A stretch of DNA of 64,000 nt from Physcomitrium patens (lineage: Eukaryota > Streptophyta > Bryopsida > Funariales > Funariaceae), in NCBI RefSeq assembly GCF_000002425.4, contig NC_037271.1, forward strand, positions 12,098,786-12,162,785, read 5' to 3'. The stretch's first letter is position 1. Each line of letters begins with the position of its first letter. Made by a program: the position numbers and the translations under genes. Below, in pieces: positions 11,808-25,328 of the stretch. The notes under the pieces were generated by a model, which saw only the letters and a list, made by a program, of their open reading frames with translations, was not told where the DNA came from and did no database searches.

Positions 11808-13966
11808 AACCGAGGACTTCTCATGTTTCATGTGTATAAATATTTCAATTTGCGTCTCACTCTTCTGAAAACCAAGATCTAAGAAATATACATCTTATGT
11901 GGAAGACTTTTAATTTCAGTCCGATTTGATATGGATATGTGGGAATATAACCCGATTGCCCGAGGTTAAGAGGGTTGCATTGTATTGACGCAGGCAATGT
12001 GGGAGGACCTTCAAGCCCGAGTCATTGCAGGTACATATGCGGGGTTGTCACTCAATCAATAAGTCCAAGTTGTCCTCGCGGAGAAGGAAAGCATCTGTTT
12101 AACTTCTAGAAATCAACTCACTCTATGCAAGAATGCCTCCCTCATTGACAACAATTGTTAGTTTTTCCTCTATCTCTGAATTTTGCGTCCAAGTATCTTA
12201 CAACTTAGAGCTTCATACATGACAGCTCCCAACAAGAGAACAGAATTGTAAGCAGCTGGCTCTTGAGCTGCTCCCACTTTCTCATGAATCGAACCGTGTA
12301 GTTCGGATACAGCTCCTTTAATGAAGTTGTCTCGCAAGGTATTCTGTATATAATGGGGCGTAACAGTCGATTGCTTTCCTTGATTTGAAAGGAACGGAAA
12401 GCATCTATTATTGCGTATCTGGCTTGTGCGGAAAGTCCATTACTCGTGTCTGTCTTCACTCTTATAATTTCCTCTTCTGCCTAGTGGAGCCAATCGACAT
12501 TCTGTCATTCCGAACTCTATTTTCTTTTTTATTGTATCTGAAATATAACATTAAAAGGTATTGCTCAAAAGATTGTATATATGTTACATAAAAACTTCAG
12601 ATTGTCACTTGCACTTCCTGCGGCTAGTTAATCAAAATGAGCACCTTAATAAACTCATGGCGCGCTTCTAAATCCTTCATCTGTGCTGGTGAAGAAACAG
12701 CAGCAAGCTGCCCCATCCCCGTGAGAGCGATGCTACTGAAGGAAGCCGACCCATTCTAGACCACTCCCCATTTCCTACTTACTTACTTGTTAAGTTTACA
12801 GCGTTTTTTTTTTTTGTTTTTTTTTTTTTTAATTTTATCAAGGAAAAGTGTTGGAGGAGCTGGTTGAATTCCAGTTACCTCATTCACATATCATCCTTAG
12901 TTAGCATAAAATTAGGTGAAGCTTGATAGCTAACTAGGTGTCACACTTCTTGATTATGGGAAAGGAAGATTTTCAAATTTTGTAACCCATCACTGATCAG
13001 AATTAGGATGACTTGAATGTTAGATTTGGGTGAAAGATCCTTCTAAAAACCTCTTGATTTCTACTTTATTACAGGGCATATTTTTCTTTCATTTTCACAC
13101 TGACTGCAAATATGCTTAAATGCTTAAGTTATCGGAAATGGGTCAACTGCCTTAATTATTGCGTATACCAAGCACAAACTTGTTGTTAAAGCCTCCAAAT
13201 CCAGAACTGTTTGGGACAATATCCAGGGAGCTAAATTGTCCATCAATCCCCTTCACTCTCATGCTTCAAGTTTTTCATTTGCAAATGCATGTTATTATCA
13301 AATATCACGACAAACTAAAATTCCGGTAAAATGTAGGTCGGTGCTGAATGAGCAGGGTAGTACACCATTTGCAATTTCTCAGTTCCACCGTATACGTAAT
13401 AGTATAAAAAGAGCTTGACGCCTATAGAGCATATTGTCATTGACATACCACATCCAGACTTTTACCAATGAAGGCATGCCATCAGTGAGCAGAGTTGTCC
13501 GTATGTCTACAAGAGTGTCAAAAATCAAACCTTAGCTTCACAGCTAAGGTTGTGTAAGACTATGTAAGCCATGCAAAAGGTTTCAACTATCCACAGAGTT
13601 GTATAAGAGACAATCTGGACAGTTCAACTGCATATCTCCAAAATAGACATCGACTAAACTAGCAAGATTAGCCAATACACAAGGTCAAGGACAATGTCTT
13701 CTTAGTTGAAGAGTTTAGAATTTCTTAAGTGAACTTTAAGCTGGCAATAATCCAGCGAACAACCGTTTCTCTGGAACTCTGGTTGGCAGAGACCAGGAAT
13801 GTTAAAAGATAACACCCATGACTTAATTGATGGATTCAGGTACGCACAGATTTTACACTTTCTCAGACCCGATACTTTTGTAAGATAACCTGAAGCTCCT
13901 AGAGTACTACCGAAAGAACTTTAAGAAGGCAGCAAGTTATAACAGTCACCAGTGGGATCTTTCAGA
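11808..13966. other. Intergenic region between convergent SOSEKI and prolyl hydroxylase genes
   Basis: The two genes end towards each other, so this stretch should hold both 3' UTRs. AT-rich candidate processing signals occur near 11835-11850 for the plus-strand gene. A long T-rich run lies at about 12804-12831. No frame here has codon structure or a recognisable domain. Confidence 0.6.
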
Positions 13967-16056
13967 TTAAAATTTGTCGGTATTGCGTATCCACTTCGTG
14001 GCGACCCATTTTTCGCCTTTGATAACTGGACAGCTTCCATGCAATGCGGTCTGTTGTTGGGAAGACATTAGAACAAGAAGGTTTGCACGTTCATCGCCAA
14101 GCATAACCAAAGCACAAACAACTGATGTAAGGAGGGTGTTAAGAAATAATTTTCTTTATGTTATGTCGAAAGAAACCGAAAATTCATTTGGTTGAATCAA
14201 ACGAGGGTTTCTCTTTTATGAACTCGAACACAGAAGCATCATTCGACTCCCTTGTAACATAGTATTCATACGAACAACTGAAAGGAAGACTCCAAGCAGA
14301 CCAGCTGGCATCACAATTTGAGTAAGTTCGATGAGCTTCATTGAATAAAAGAGAAAGAATTGCTAAATTTCATCATAGAACTGAAGCCAAAGAAAAGGAC
14401 CTTTACCTTGTCAAATGTACCGTTAGGATGCATTGAATAGAAAAGAAGAGCATCGCCTTGGCGGGGTTTCACTTTCAACCCAATACAGTCCTTATAATTA
14501 TAGCCTGTGTTCATATTTTGAAAGTTCTGTTGCATTCATGACTATATATTAGATGAGCGTATTGAAACTTGCTAAATTAGAAAGTCTAGAAAGTAAGACG
14601 AAATACCTCAACCAACGCTAGAAAAGATTGAATCAGATAACCTGGAAAAACTTACTTCGAAGGGAAACATCGTTTCTCCGCCCTCTTCGACGTCTGATAA
14701 ATAAAGGAGAAAGGAAGCCATCTGAGCAAGACAAGAAAAACTATAACCAATGAGGGATGGCCTGAAGGATAGCTGAATAAGACTTAAATTGATACATTTC
14801 ACTGGACGTATTAAGGCTGGCAAATCTAAGATCATGCACAGTTAAAATATGTAAACATCGACAGTTGTTCGTGGAGGATATATTCACCATATTCTCTCAA
14901 TCAGTAACAAAATGTTACGAGACAGTTGTTTCAGAACACAGGGATCAGCAAAATAGATCACATCAACTACCCACATCAAGTCTCAAAACCTACATGAGAG
15001 TGTAAAAGGATTACCCGCTGGCTTGGTTGAGGACCATACTCAGCTGGATCAAAAACATCATAGTGACAATCGTATTTTTGACCTGGGTTGTACCGCAACA
15101 CATTAAAAGCCTGTAGCAGCCACAAATTCGATCCAATGAAGATGAGAAGGGAAAAGAAAATTTTAACATTTTAAGGACGTTCACCAGTACATGACATGGT
15201 AAACAAATAGTCTTCAAAGCAAGCAAAAGTCTACGTTATCAACGGAAAGTGATACAAACCTCCCCATTCTGCCGAGGTATCATGGTTGCTCTGGCCATCT
15301 TCTCCTCAACCTCCGCTAAACTCTGTGTTTTATCTTCACTGGCTCTCAAGAAAGTTCCAGAACTGCCTCGAAAGCACACCCACCGAAGAAGAACATTAAT
15401 TCCAAGTAGCAGGCAAGTTGCATTTATCAGACAGTAGAACCGATCTTTCAAAGTCAAGTAAACCCTAACAGGATGTTAAAACTTCCACCCACCTAGTTCT
15501 GATTTCTTTCGTTGTGGCTTCACTCTCCCCTTTCCTCAAAGCCAGACCAGAAGGAGCAAGACGTGTCCTCGCAAGCTTGATGATGGCTTCACATTGCTCT
15601 TTGCTTGCAAAATTCGGATACAAAAGGGCACGTGGTTTCCAACTTAACACCTGAATCAAAAAAAACATATACCACCACCATCCCACATGTAGACATCAAG
15701 CATCTGTGACCAAAGCTTCAGAAGTGATACCTGAAGAACAGCCCGAGAAGAAAAGAACACACGCTACACGAGTAATTCGTAGAAAGAACAAAAATGTTCA
15801 TACCGAAGACAAGAAAACACACGGGTTATCTGCCACTTATAAGAGTCATCAAACTGTAAAATACCTGGAAAGGAATGTCAGTAACAGAACTGTCTCCAGT
15901 ACGGCCATGTTCGAACACAAGTTTCTCATTGGTGACGGGGTCAATCACCACATGTTTTTCTTCCTGAAAACAAACGCATGGCTTTACATCCAGTCCGTCT
16001 AAAATTCTGAATAGGCTAAGCTCATGGATTCTACAAGAAACCAATGAAAAAAAAAG

Positions 16057-16091
<35 letters not shown>

Positions 16092-16476
16092 AGGATTGCG
16101 TAGTCTGTATGGGAGAATTTTCAGCAGACCACCAAGAAACATTCTATAAGCAATTACAACAACAAACCGGTACACTAAGCTCTATGCAGAAAGTGCTTTT
16201 TCAGTAGAGAGGTTTTCAGAAAAACTGTCAGCTCAATTGAGAGGTAAGTAAACTTGTGTCATTGAATAATTAAACTTGTGCCAATCCAAATTCGTGTCTA
16301 GCATATAACATCAAAGAGTAAAAAAATTTCATGTATACGAACTATACCTTGGAGAGGGAATTGGAACCGTAAAAGCCGACCAAGAAGAAGAATGTGCAAC
16401 ACAAGAGCACCAGAGGAAAACCAAGCTTGTATCTTAAAGGGTTTGCACTCCTTGCCCGGACCTTTGGCGTTTTCAT
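13967..16476 (-). CDS. Prolyl 4-hydroxylase, type II membrane protein (2OG-Fe(II) oxygenase)
   Basis: Eight exons in transcription order: 16476-16348, 15963-15865, 15650-15493, 15362-15260, 15110-15015, 14721-14656, 14526-14407, 14050-13967, giving 284 aa, the usual length for plant P4Hs. The start MKTPKVRARS precedes one hydrophobic segment at about residues 18-37, a signal anchor for the ER/Golgi. Family hallmarks are WKPRALLYPNF, RTSSGTFL, the iron site H179-x-D181 in the CHYD motif, LYLSDVEEGGETMFP, the second iron ligand H261 in LHGSCPV, and the 2-oxoglutarate lysine K271 in GEKW. By homology it hydroxylates proline in secreted hydroxyproline-rich proteins. All catalytic residues are present, so it looks functional. 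The ATG lies out of frame with a longer overlapping ORF, which was discarded. Confidence 0.95.
16057..16091. repeat. (AAC)n microsatellite in intron 1 of the prolyl hydroxylase gene
   Basis: About eleven AAC units follow an A-rich run. It lies between exon 2 (ending at 15963) and exon 1 (16348-16476), so it is intronic. Length polymorphism is likely. Confidence 0.8.
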
Positions 16477-17820
16477 GTCTCAACCGTTTATAATCGGTGT
16501 CAGCCTTCCTGTTCTTTGCACGCAAGGAGATTAAAATAAGGCACGGACTGCCTGGGAGGCAGTGTCTTCACTCAAGGGTCGGAATATAGAGGGCCTAGCA
16601 GACCCTACATTTAGCTACTGAAAATCGATTCAATCCATGTAAATCATTGCAGATAATTGCGCCAAATTGTTATTGAGACTGTCCTTGAAAACAAGATAAG
16701 TGACACTTTAAAAAACCGATTCTTTGGAATAATCCTTCTCCGTTTCCAGCCTCAAAAGCTTCCTGGAACCACCAAGCAAGAAACAACTCAGAAAAATGCA
16801 GCTAGGAAGTCACGCGATGGAGCTATGGCAAGCTGTCTCACACATGTCAAAATTTCGATCTCACACGAACACAAAAATATTGATCGGCGACGTAAAAGTC
16901 CGCTAAGAAATGAACACAACCAGTGTGAAAAATTGAACACAAGTGGCACAAAATCGATATCCCTCAATTGAAGCTAAAAACACACACCACCGATCTCCAG
17001 TGCAGAGGGAAGAAAAATTTGAAACCCACTCTCAAAGCTCTCTCACTATATGACATGATGACACGATTGAAGAAAAGAGAAGATACAACAGAATGAAGCA
17101 GTGAAAGTGTTATTGCCCATTGCTTAATACCCATGAGAAGATTTCCTCCATTCAAATTACCGACTAATCACAAACCACTGGCCCTTTACCCACTACCCTG
17201 TTTCCTCTATTCCAAACCCCTAAACGAAGATTAATCTCTACAATGCATGTCCACCACCAACTGCAACACAAGCAGCAAAAAAAACACAGCAATCGTAGAG
17301 GGCTAGAAGTAGCTTGATAGCCATAATGCTCCTCGCCGACGGAGAGCATTCTCCCGCAGTTAACTAAGTTCCACTTAGACTACAACCCACATACTTCAAT
17401 TCCAACACAGCTCGGCAAGGGAGCGATTGCGTACTAACAAGACCGACTCCGCATGAACAAAGACAACCCTTAAGCCTCTTCAATCCCCTCAGGAAGGGGG
17501 ATGGGGGCTCCGCGTCTAACATGAAATCGATCGATCGCAACAAAAGCTTCAAGCAAACTTTCACTTCTCACCGTGAAAACTCTGTCAGGAGCGATTTCCG
17601 AGTCGGAGAAGGAAACCCACAAGCTCAATCCACACGAAACCCCAACAAATGGATCCACTGATGAACCAAATGCCTCGAGGTTGATGAATTTGTGTAACCT
17701 GCAGAGATGGCGTTGAGATGAAAGTTCATGGAATCAAGCACCGAGCGCAGGAGCGAGACGACGGTGCCAAATCGTCGTTTAGAGCTCCGCCCTCGGCACC
17801 CAGAGAGCTAAAAAGTTAAA
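16477..17820 (-). promoter_or_regulatory. Upstream region and probable 5' leader of the prolyl hydroxylase gene
   Basis: Composition stays moderate in GC up to about 17810 and then drops sharply to AT-rich DNA, which suggests the leader and promoter of the minus-strand gene reach about that point. Short ORFs on the minus strand (for example 17470-17658) have no recognisable domain and are most likely leader sequence. No TATA box or start site can be fixed. Confidence 0.4.
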
Positions 17821-18758
17821 CATAAAAGCACAATGAGGACGGAAACATTTAGATAAGGACGAAAATGTTTGGATGGTGACGGAAAAGTAAACGTGCCTGG
17901 CTCTCAGGGGGCTTTTCTGATTTTCTTCCCAGTGATACGTTCTCTTTTTTTTGTATCAGAGTGTGAATTAATTTTATGGTATGGAAATTTCATTTTACGT
18001 TTTATGTTTTATGTTTTATGTTCTTTTTTCTTCTTTTTTTTCAATATCTTTATGAATCTATGTTAGTTTGTGAATTAAAAATTTTCAATTTGAATACTTT
18101 GTAATGCAATTCAAATGAGATTCTAAAAATAATCAAAATAGATATGTTTGTTATTTTATTTATGGAAAATATGGATAATAATTAAGGATGTAACACGATT
18201 CATACAATCTTTAACGTTAAATTGTAAATAAAAATACATTTTTGAAGAATGAAAATCTAGGAAAATTTCTAGTAATGTAAATGAAGTGATTTATCAATTG
18301 TAGGTCATTTCTACGTGCAGTTGAAGTTTAATATTGCAGATAATTAAATACCACCCAAAAAATTGTAAACTTCAGATGTTATTTTAGTTAAAAACAGATG
18401 AAGAAATAAAAATAATTTTTGATATAATTTTGTTCTCATTTTTAAATATCAAAAAAGGAAAAAAGAATTGTGTGAAATTTAACTAATTCAACCTTCACTT
18501 GATATATATATATATATATATACATACATACATACATATACATACATGGTGTTGCTAATGCCACCATAGTTCATGCTATTGTCACCACTACCAACTAAAC
18601 AAAAAACATTTAGTTCTATATTATTTTAATATACATATATATTTTTAAAACTTTCAGCATATTTTATTCAATCTACATAAATTAAATAATTTAAAATCTA
18701 TATATTTATATTTTTAAAATTTGTCAAGTTGGTGGTTGATTGTGATGACATTAGCAAT

Positions 18759-18804
<46 letters not shown>

Positions 18805-20063
18805 TAAACATGAATTATTACTGTTATTTATTTAATTAACTTGTAAGCTTCTTAATGAACTGTGTAACTCATGCTCAATTCAACAAAAAGAGATAATTTG
18901 AGTTGAGTATGAACCAGCAAGACTGAAGTAGATTAGGTCATTTCCGAGCAAACCATGTTACATTATTTTAAAGGATTTGACTTGAGTGAATGTTGAGCAT
19001 GGTTGACAAATAAAATTTGTAGAAAAGGATGAAAAAGTATATAAAACACTCACTAAGAGTTACCTCAACAAAAACTTGTTATTATGGATGTAAAATTTCC
19101 TTTTTAGAAGTGCTGCAGGACCAAGTCAGGTTCACTTAAAAAATTAAAAAGTTGGTTAACATTATTTGTCGAGAATTTTACATAAACTTTGTTAGAACTA
19201 TTTTAAAGTAGCAGAAAAATAAGGATTAATACAACGCTGTCAATTTTACTACTGATTTTCTAAAAGTTGAAACTTTCCGGCCTTTTGATATCCTGGCATG
19301 AAAATGTTAACGTCTCAACATAATTAGTCTTCTCGACATAAATTTGTGTGATAACCTTCCAAGATATTCATAATTTTTTTGTACAACTTCTGTGGGTCAT
19401 TTAAGAATTTTATCAGATAATGCATCAAATATGAACAAGCTATGATTTTCATAATAACAATGATGGTAATATGAAAAGACTAACACAAGCATGAATGAAG
19501 TCCCATCAGAATTACTTATAAATAAAAATATGACAGCGATTTATATAAATGTAATTACAAAATGAAACAATAAGGAGAATTTTGATAATATTTATACAAT
19601 TTTGTAGAAATAATGATAATGAATATAACTTTGAGTCACAAAATAATCATACAGATATTTTAGTAGGAGTTTAAGAACCTTTCTGTAAGGATTTCAGTAA
19701 CAAACTATCCAAATTTTTGGTTGATTTTTTTTTAAAAAAAAAAAATTAATTTAAAAATCAATGGAAAGATAAACTTAATATTTGAATGAGCATTTAGTTG
19801 TACAAATGTTAGAACTGTGTTCAATAGAGACATTGCACTTTCATTAATAAAACTATAAAATCCATCCTCAAATGTTCAACTGAAATATAAGTGTATGTTT
19901 GCAGAAAACATGAAATATAATTCTTAATTAGAAACATAATATATACAGAGAGAGAGAGATATAGATATAAACATAAATATAGACCTTACACAATTGTATT
20001 CCCATGTTGTGTAACCACGATTCTCTGTATTAAAACTTAATTTCAAGAAAGTGAAGCGTCGAC
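17821..20063. other. AT-rich intergenic DNA with microsatellites
   Basis: No gene is supported. It contains a (TA)n tract followed by ATAC steps at about 18504-18545, and a compound (TA)n(GA)n tract at about 18760-18804. The remaining frames are short and biased by composition. Confidence 0.65.
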
Positions 20064-20135
20064 GGGAACTTGGTCTAGGGGTATGATTCTCGCTTCGGGT
20101 GCGAGAGGTCGCGAGTTCGATTCTCGCAGTTCCCC
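20064..20135 (+). tRNA. tRNA-Pro, anticodon CGG
   Basis: A 72-nt cloverleaf: acceptor GGGAACT pairs with AGTTCCC at the 3' side. The D arm has GGTCTAGGGGTATGATT. The anticodon stem CTCGC/GCGAG encloses the loop TTCGGGT with anticodon CGG at 20096-20098. The T arm is CGCGAGTTCGATTCTCG-like with the internal promoter B box TTCGATTC. CCA is not encoded, as expected for a nuclear tRNA. A run of five T at 20149-20153 is a suitable RNA polymerase III terminator. It reads CCG codons. There is no intron. Confidence 0.97.
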
Positions 20136-20148
20136 ACAAAGCTGTGAC

Positions 20149-20153
20149 TTTTT
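20149..20153 (+). terminator. Pol III T-run after tRNA-Pro
   Basis: Five consecutive T residues 14 nt after the tRNA end, a normal distance for RNA polymerase III termination. Confidence 0.7.
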
Positions 20154-23100
20154 CTTCTCGAGGCTTCAGATTATTTTTAGTGATAACATGTGCCTGCCAG
20201 CCTTCCAGGCGACTTTCAACTGAATTCAGAGTGGCAACACAATCTCCCGTTTGCGGGTTCCACTGTTTGAACGGCTCTTTCAGCTTAAACATTTCAATCA
20301 GTGTCATGGAGAGTACTCACAATTTTGCTAAGCATGGAGGAAATCAGGAATGGTTAACTCCACGCCACCAAACATATCTCTCAACTTTATGGAACAAATT
20401 GCTTTGGAATATGTACATATGCAAAGTGATTGTCAAGGTACCAAGCTCTAAGCACATGGGTACCAACGAATAAGCATGCATTTTATACATGAGCATAGCA
20501 ACTATTGTTCTTACACCACAGAATTCAATGGACAATATTATCCAACATTGGGTCCTCCTTTAAAATGGAATAGCTTCTATTAAACATAACAAAAGAAAGC
20601 AATACATTGTTTCCTCTATTCTTATACCAAGAAGGAGATGCATCAAAAGACTATAAGATGGGGATGTATTTGAAGGATTGTGTCTTTTTGGTATTCAAAC
20701 CAATAGACTATTTCCATTTAGATATTTCAAATACTTCCAATAGTAAATAAGATTGTGACTTTTATCTTGGTTTTTCTCAAATAAATTCTTATTTAGTGGA
20801 TGTTAACATTAGTGTAGTAAGGACTTGTATTTTCATCATCTCTGTTTTGTTTCTTTGTTATTTTTTATGTGTTGCAATTGCATGTAAAAGTTATTGGTTC
20901 TTGCTTTGCTTCTCATAACATTGATGGCAATAAGGTTCTGTAATACAACAATGTTGATTATAGTCTGTTGCTTTTCATTTTGATTTATCCATAATCTTAA
21001 TTTTTCTCATTTTGGTTGTATGTTGAAAATGAGACCTTGTTTGTCAAAGATTGGAATATAATTTATATAGAATTTTAACTAGTTATTTTTAAAAATTTAT
21101 AGCAATTATCAATTGTGATGGTATTTGGTTTTTTTATGAGATTTGTTTTGCAACTTATTTTGTAGCATAATAATTTAATTGTTCAAATTGAAGATTTTTT
21201 TACCACCAAGTCTACTATTAAAGATATTTCTTTTAATAAATTGTCTTATGGTTGGTGCTTTTAATTATTATGAGTATCTCTTATAATTTTAAATGTAATT
21301 AAGGAGTAATACACAATGTAATAGTTTTATCAATTTATACTTATTACCATTGTTTATAAAGAATTTTATTATTTTCAAAAACTATAATATATATGTTGAT
21401 AAAATATCTAATTATTAGAAAATATATTTTATACATATAAATATTTATATAGTTCAAAAAAAATATGAAAAATTTCGTCTTCATAAGTGTAAAATTTTAT
21501 AAATGTAATGAATATCTATACTAATCAAGTAAGTAGAAATATATTTGTTAGAAAAAATCTCCTTTAAAAAACTTTTAAAAGGTTTTTTAAATACAAGTTA
21601 GATCTTTAGACTCCTCTAGATATATCATGTGGCTATTAAAAATTATTCTACAAGTACTACACTTCAAGAAGATTTACTAAAAGCAACCTACAACTTGGAT
21701 GCCTAAATTGTAAGCCTTATGGTCATAAAAAAGCTTCTACAAGGTATTCTTGGTAATTAGAATATATATATATATATATATATATATCGAATATTGAGCT
21801 TATCTTTGATCTTTTCAACATCTTTGTTACATACCAATCTTAGTTTAAAGCCTTCTAGTATTTTTATATTTAGTAATAATAATTTAATTATTTAATATCT
21901 TATATTTATCTTTTCTTTAATTTTTTTTTTAATAATACATAAGTATATTGTCTTATAGAGTTTTATTTGGATTAATGTCTTTTATAATAATTAATTTTTT
22001 TAGAAGTACCATGATTAGTTTTTTAGTACAAAAATATATTATATAGATGTATGTTAACTTTAGAATTTTAAATTATTTTTTAATAATTAAAAATAACTTT
22101 ATTAAAAAAATTAGAGTATAATATGATGACTTCTATTACATTGACATATTTTAATATAAATATTAGATTAAAAAAATAAAAATAAAAAACCTAATTTTAA
22201 AAAATTAATTAAAAAATTATCATTTGATTTCTAAATTATAGATAAAAAAATAAAAAGAAGTAGAAAACTATTTTTTATGTTGTTTTTTTTTTTTTTTTGT
22301 TAAAATAGCTATTATTTACTTTTTAGGATCATAAATAAGACATGTCAAGGCAAATTAAAAAAAAATAAAATACTCTAGACATCTTTAGATGAAAGTAAAG
22401 ATTAATTTCTAGCAAAAATTAACTAAATAAATATTAGATTGATACCAAAAGAAGATTGGTTGTAAACTAAGATCGATTTAAGACTCTAAGGTATAAAATT
22501 GCATGTCCACAAGAAATGAAGAATTTTTAGTTTCACTAATGAATGGAATCAAAAAAATAAAAATTAGAAGGTTTCTACATACATAAAGTTTAAGCAGTTT
22601 GAACTTCGAATAATTTAATAAAAGATATGAAAATTTAAGATTAGATTCAAAAGATTCTAGTTTGCTGGTTATTGAAGGTTTTTAAGATCTTTAGCAATCC
22701 ATTAGTTGGATTGAAGTGAAATTTTGTAAGTTGGTAGTATCTTATATTCTAAAATGTACACAAATTTTGAGAGCTAATTAATAAGGCAAGAAGTAGATAT
22801 CAATGCTAGGATCTCAATACAAAGATTGGAGGCTGCTTTATACTCTATTATTAATTTGTTAATTTAATTCTTTTTAATTTTTATAAATCTATTATTAACT
22901 AAAAGATTAATAGGTATAAAATATTTAAAGCAAATTCAAGTATTAATCAAAAATTTAGAAAGATTTTATGCTGTTATAAAATTAATTTAAGAGTAATTAT
23001 GACATGCTAGGATTTATTTTGGATTTGAATAAGATTTCTTTAAATTTTGGTCATAATTATTTAGAATTTCTTGAGAATTTATTTAGAATTTGGCTAAAAT

Positions 23101-24021
23101 TTAATTAAAATTTAAATAAAGTTTCTTTAATTTTAATTTGAATTGATCAAAATTTCTTAATTATTTTTTAAAAAATTGATTAAAACTAATTCAGAATTTT
23201 ATTAGAATTTAATTAGAATTTTGACAGAATATAATAAAAATCTAATAAATGTTTTTTTAGGATTCAATTAATATTTAATTAGAAATTTTTTATAATTTAT
23301 AAATTTATCTAAATATGTTTTAAGAATTATTTAAGGCTATTTAGGAATTGATTAAAATTTGATAAGATATATTTGTGATTTGTTTTAGGATTAATAAGGT
23401 ATATTTAGAATATTTCAGAACTTACTTAGATTATTTATGATTATAAAGTAAGAATTTATCATTCTATTAAAAAATTTAAGTATATATATATATATATATA
23501 TATATCAGAGAATGTTAAAATAACCTTAGTTTTTGTAAAATTGACCTATATGTCCAAACCATCATTGCACTTCTCTCGTCTTCCATTTTCATTCCTCACA
23601 TTCTCTAAGTTTCCAAATCCCACTGCAACCCTTCTTTGTTCCTGGTTCCATATTATGAATAATCATTGTTGTTCTTGTTGTCCCTTCAATTCTTAGTTCT
23701 GATATTTAATTCAAATCTTGCCATGAATGTTAAACATAATACTACACTTTGCACCTCAATAAAATTGTTTATCAGTCTTTTTTATCAAATGAACATATGT
23801 TGAAGAATTCTTAGTTTTTAATGTGAATTAGATTGAGTTGAAATTGGTCAATATAAGTATACATAATATTTTTTTATGTTTTTTTTGTTTGCTTATTTTT
23901 TGGACTTGGCCATCATATCTTTATGCCTTTCAAAAAAATTATACATTAAAATGTTTTAGAGGTTTATCATAGTAAAATGATTATATATATATAATATATG
24001 AAAAAATATTTATGAATTTAT
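20154..24021. other. AT-rich intergenic DNA left of the retrotransposon nest
   Basis: No coding frame is supported. Long (TA)n tracts occur at about 21764-21787 and 23483-23505. A worn LTR remnant may lie at about 21540-21960 (listed separately). The rest shows no structure I can name. Confidence 0.6.
21540..21960 (+). repeat. Possible worn LTR remnant related to the nest elements
   Basis: After a long TA run (21764-21787), where the other LTRs have their TATA box, the sequence TTGATCTTTTCAACATCTTT and the following AATCTTAGTTTAAAG resemble the R/U5 start of the family LTRs in the same order and spacing. The rest is too diverged to set borders, and no internal region is attached. Confidence 0.35.
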
Positions 24022-24548
24022 TTTCATAGACATACATATTTATTCTAATATTTATCTTTATGATTAAATAGAAGTAGGTAAAAGTATATTTATTTCATAA
24101 TTTTTTCTAAAAAAACTTTCTAGAAGCTTTATAGATGTTGCTTTGATTTTACATGTGTTGTAGTTGATTAATAGATTAGAAACTTAGTCAACAAATTAAT
24201 CACCTATTGATAGATTGCAGAACAAGCTAACTATGTGATGCATATATGGAAAACTTGCCTTCTAAGTTAAAATATGTATCTTACAAAGTCAACATCTTTT
24301 GGAGGTTCTATAAAATACTACGATATAGCTCCTAATTAAGAGTATATATAGAAGCAAGAGTGAAGCCTCCTTTACTCTTATCAATGCCTTTCTAGTCTTT
24401 AGTCTTATTTCAAGATTTTCTAGTCTTCTTATCTTTGGAATAGCCATTTCAATTTAATACTATACCATCTTTGAGTGATTTTTTAGTCTTTTTGAGTGAT
24501 ACATGAGCGTAGTGAGGTTTTCTTTCTTTGAGATTTATGTCCTTGACA
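24022..24548 (+). repeat. 5' LTR of element A
   Basis: It begins with a mutated TGTCA-type end (TTTTCATAGACATAC) and ends CCTTGACA. TATATATA is at 24343-24350 and the predicted RNA start ACTCTTATCAA at 24374-24384 (one change from the family 11-mer), again 31 bp from the TATA box. Its 3' partner is 47941-48465. Confidence 0.85.
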
Positions 24549-24550
24549 GT

Positions 24551-24561
24551 TTGACAAGAGT
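24551..24561 (+). other. Self-primer binding site of element A
   Basis: TTGACAAGAGT starts 2 nt after the 5' LTR. It is the exact complement of ACTCTTGTCAA, the family's predicted RNA 5' end, and it is intact even in this oldest copy. It does not match a tRNA 3' end. Confidence 0.7.
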
Positions 24562-25328
24562 GTTTATTCATTGTTCTTGTCTTGTTTTAAAAATAAGTGA
24601 ATTACTCTACTTCTATTTTTATATTTTGAAGGTTGTGGATTATTGACTTTTAAATAAACTATTTAATTTTCTAATATTGATATCTTCTTTAAAAAAAATG
24701 GATTATTTTTTTTTGTAGAAATTTTTAATTGATATTAGAAATTATAAATTAGCTTCTTTTAATTTAACTTATGGATTTATTAAGGAAAGAAAACATTGTA
24801 GATGCTATGCTTGGCAAAAGTAAGAATAGATTTGTAACTATTACTAATCTTTAAGAACTTATTAATTCTCTTAGAATAGAAATTTTATGCATCACAAGCG
24901 CCAACTATGGAATTACTAATCCTACGCTTATAAAAAAATATTTAGAGTCTATGTCAAGAAGTTATAAAATTGAAGAAAGAAAGTAAATCAACCTCATAAC
25001 AAAATCCAAGAAATTTTACTTTTATAAGTACAATAGGGACAAAGATTAGTATACTTAAGAAGTTTGATGGAATAAGATTAAAATTTTGAGGATTTTTGTA
25101 ACAAGTCAAGCTCTATCTAAAGTTGCATCTCTTCTAATACTTTGATGGATTTATTCAAGTTAGATTCATAAATATACTTCTATCTAGAAGTATTCATTTT
25201 TAGTTTGTACCTTTGATGGAAAAAAATTCATGACTCTTTTATAATCTTAATTCATTCTTAGTTGTGTTTATAGCCACATTTAAAAAAATTGATTAAAAAA
25301 GAGTAATAGAGATCAAAAAAGATTAATA
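24562..25328 (+). pseudogene. Decayed gag fragment of element A
   Basis: Pieces resemble the Gag of element D, such as KFDG (about 25061-25072) followed by a FxGF-like stretch, and a QVRFI-like piece near 25150-25180, with many stops and shifts. The part matching the Gag middle up to the zinc knuckle is missing at the junction with element B. Not functional. Confidence 0.6.

Noticed and set aside
16298..16525. Longer frame covering the start of the prolyl hydroxylase
   Set aside because: Another frame begins with ATG at 16476 and gives the expected basic N-terminus plus membrane anchor, in phase with exon 2.
20099..20473. 124-residue frame overlapping tRNA-Pro
   Set aside because: It starts inside the tRNA gene and has no domain or codon structure; the opposite frame (19924-20307) is equally open.
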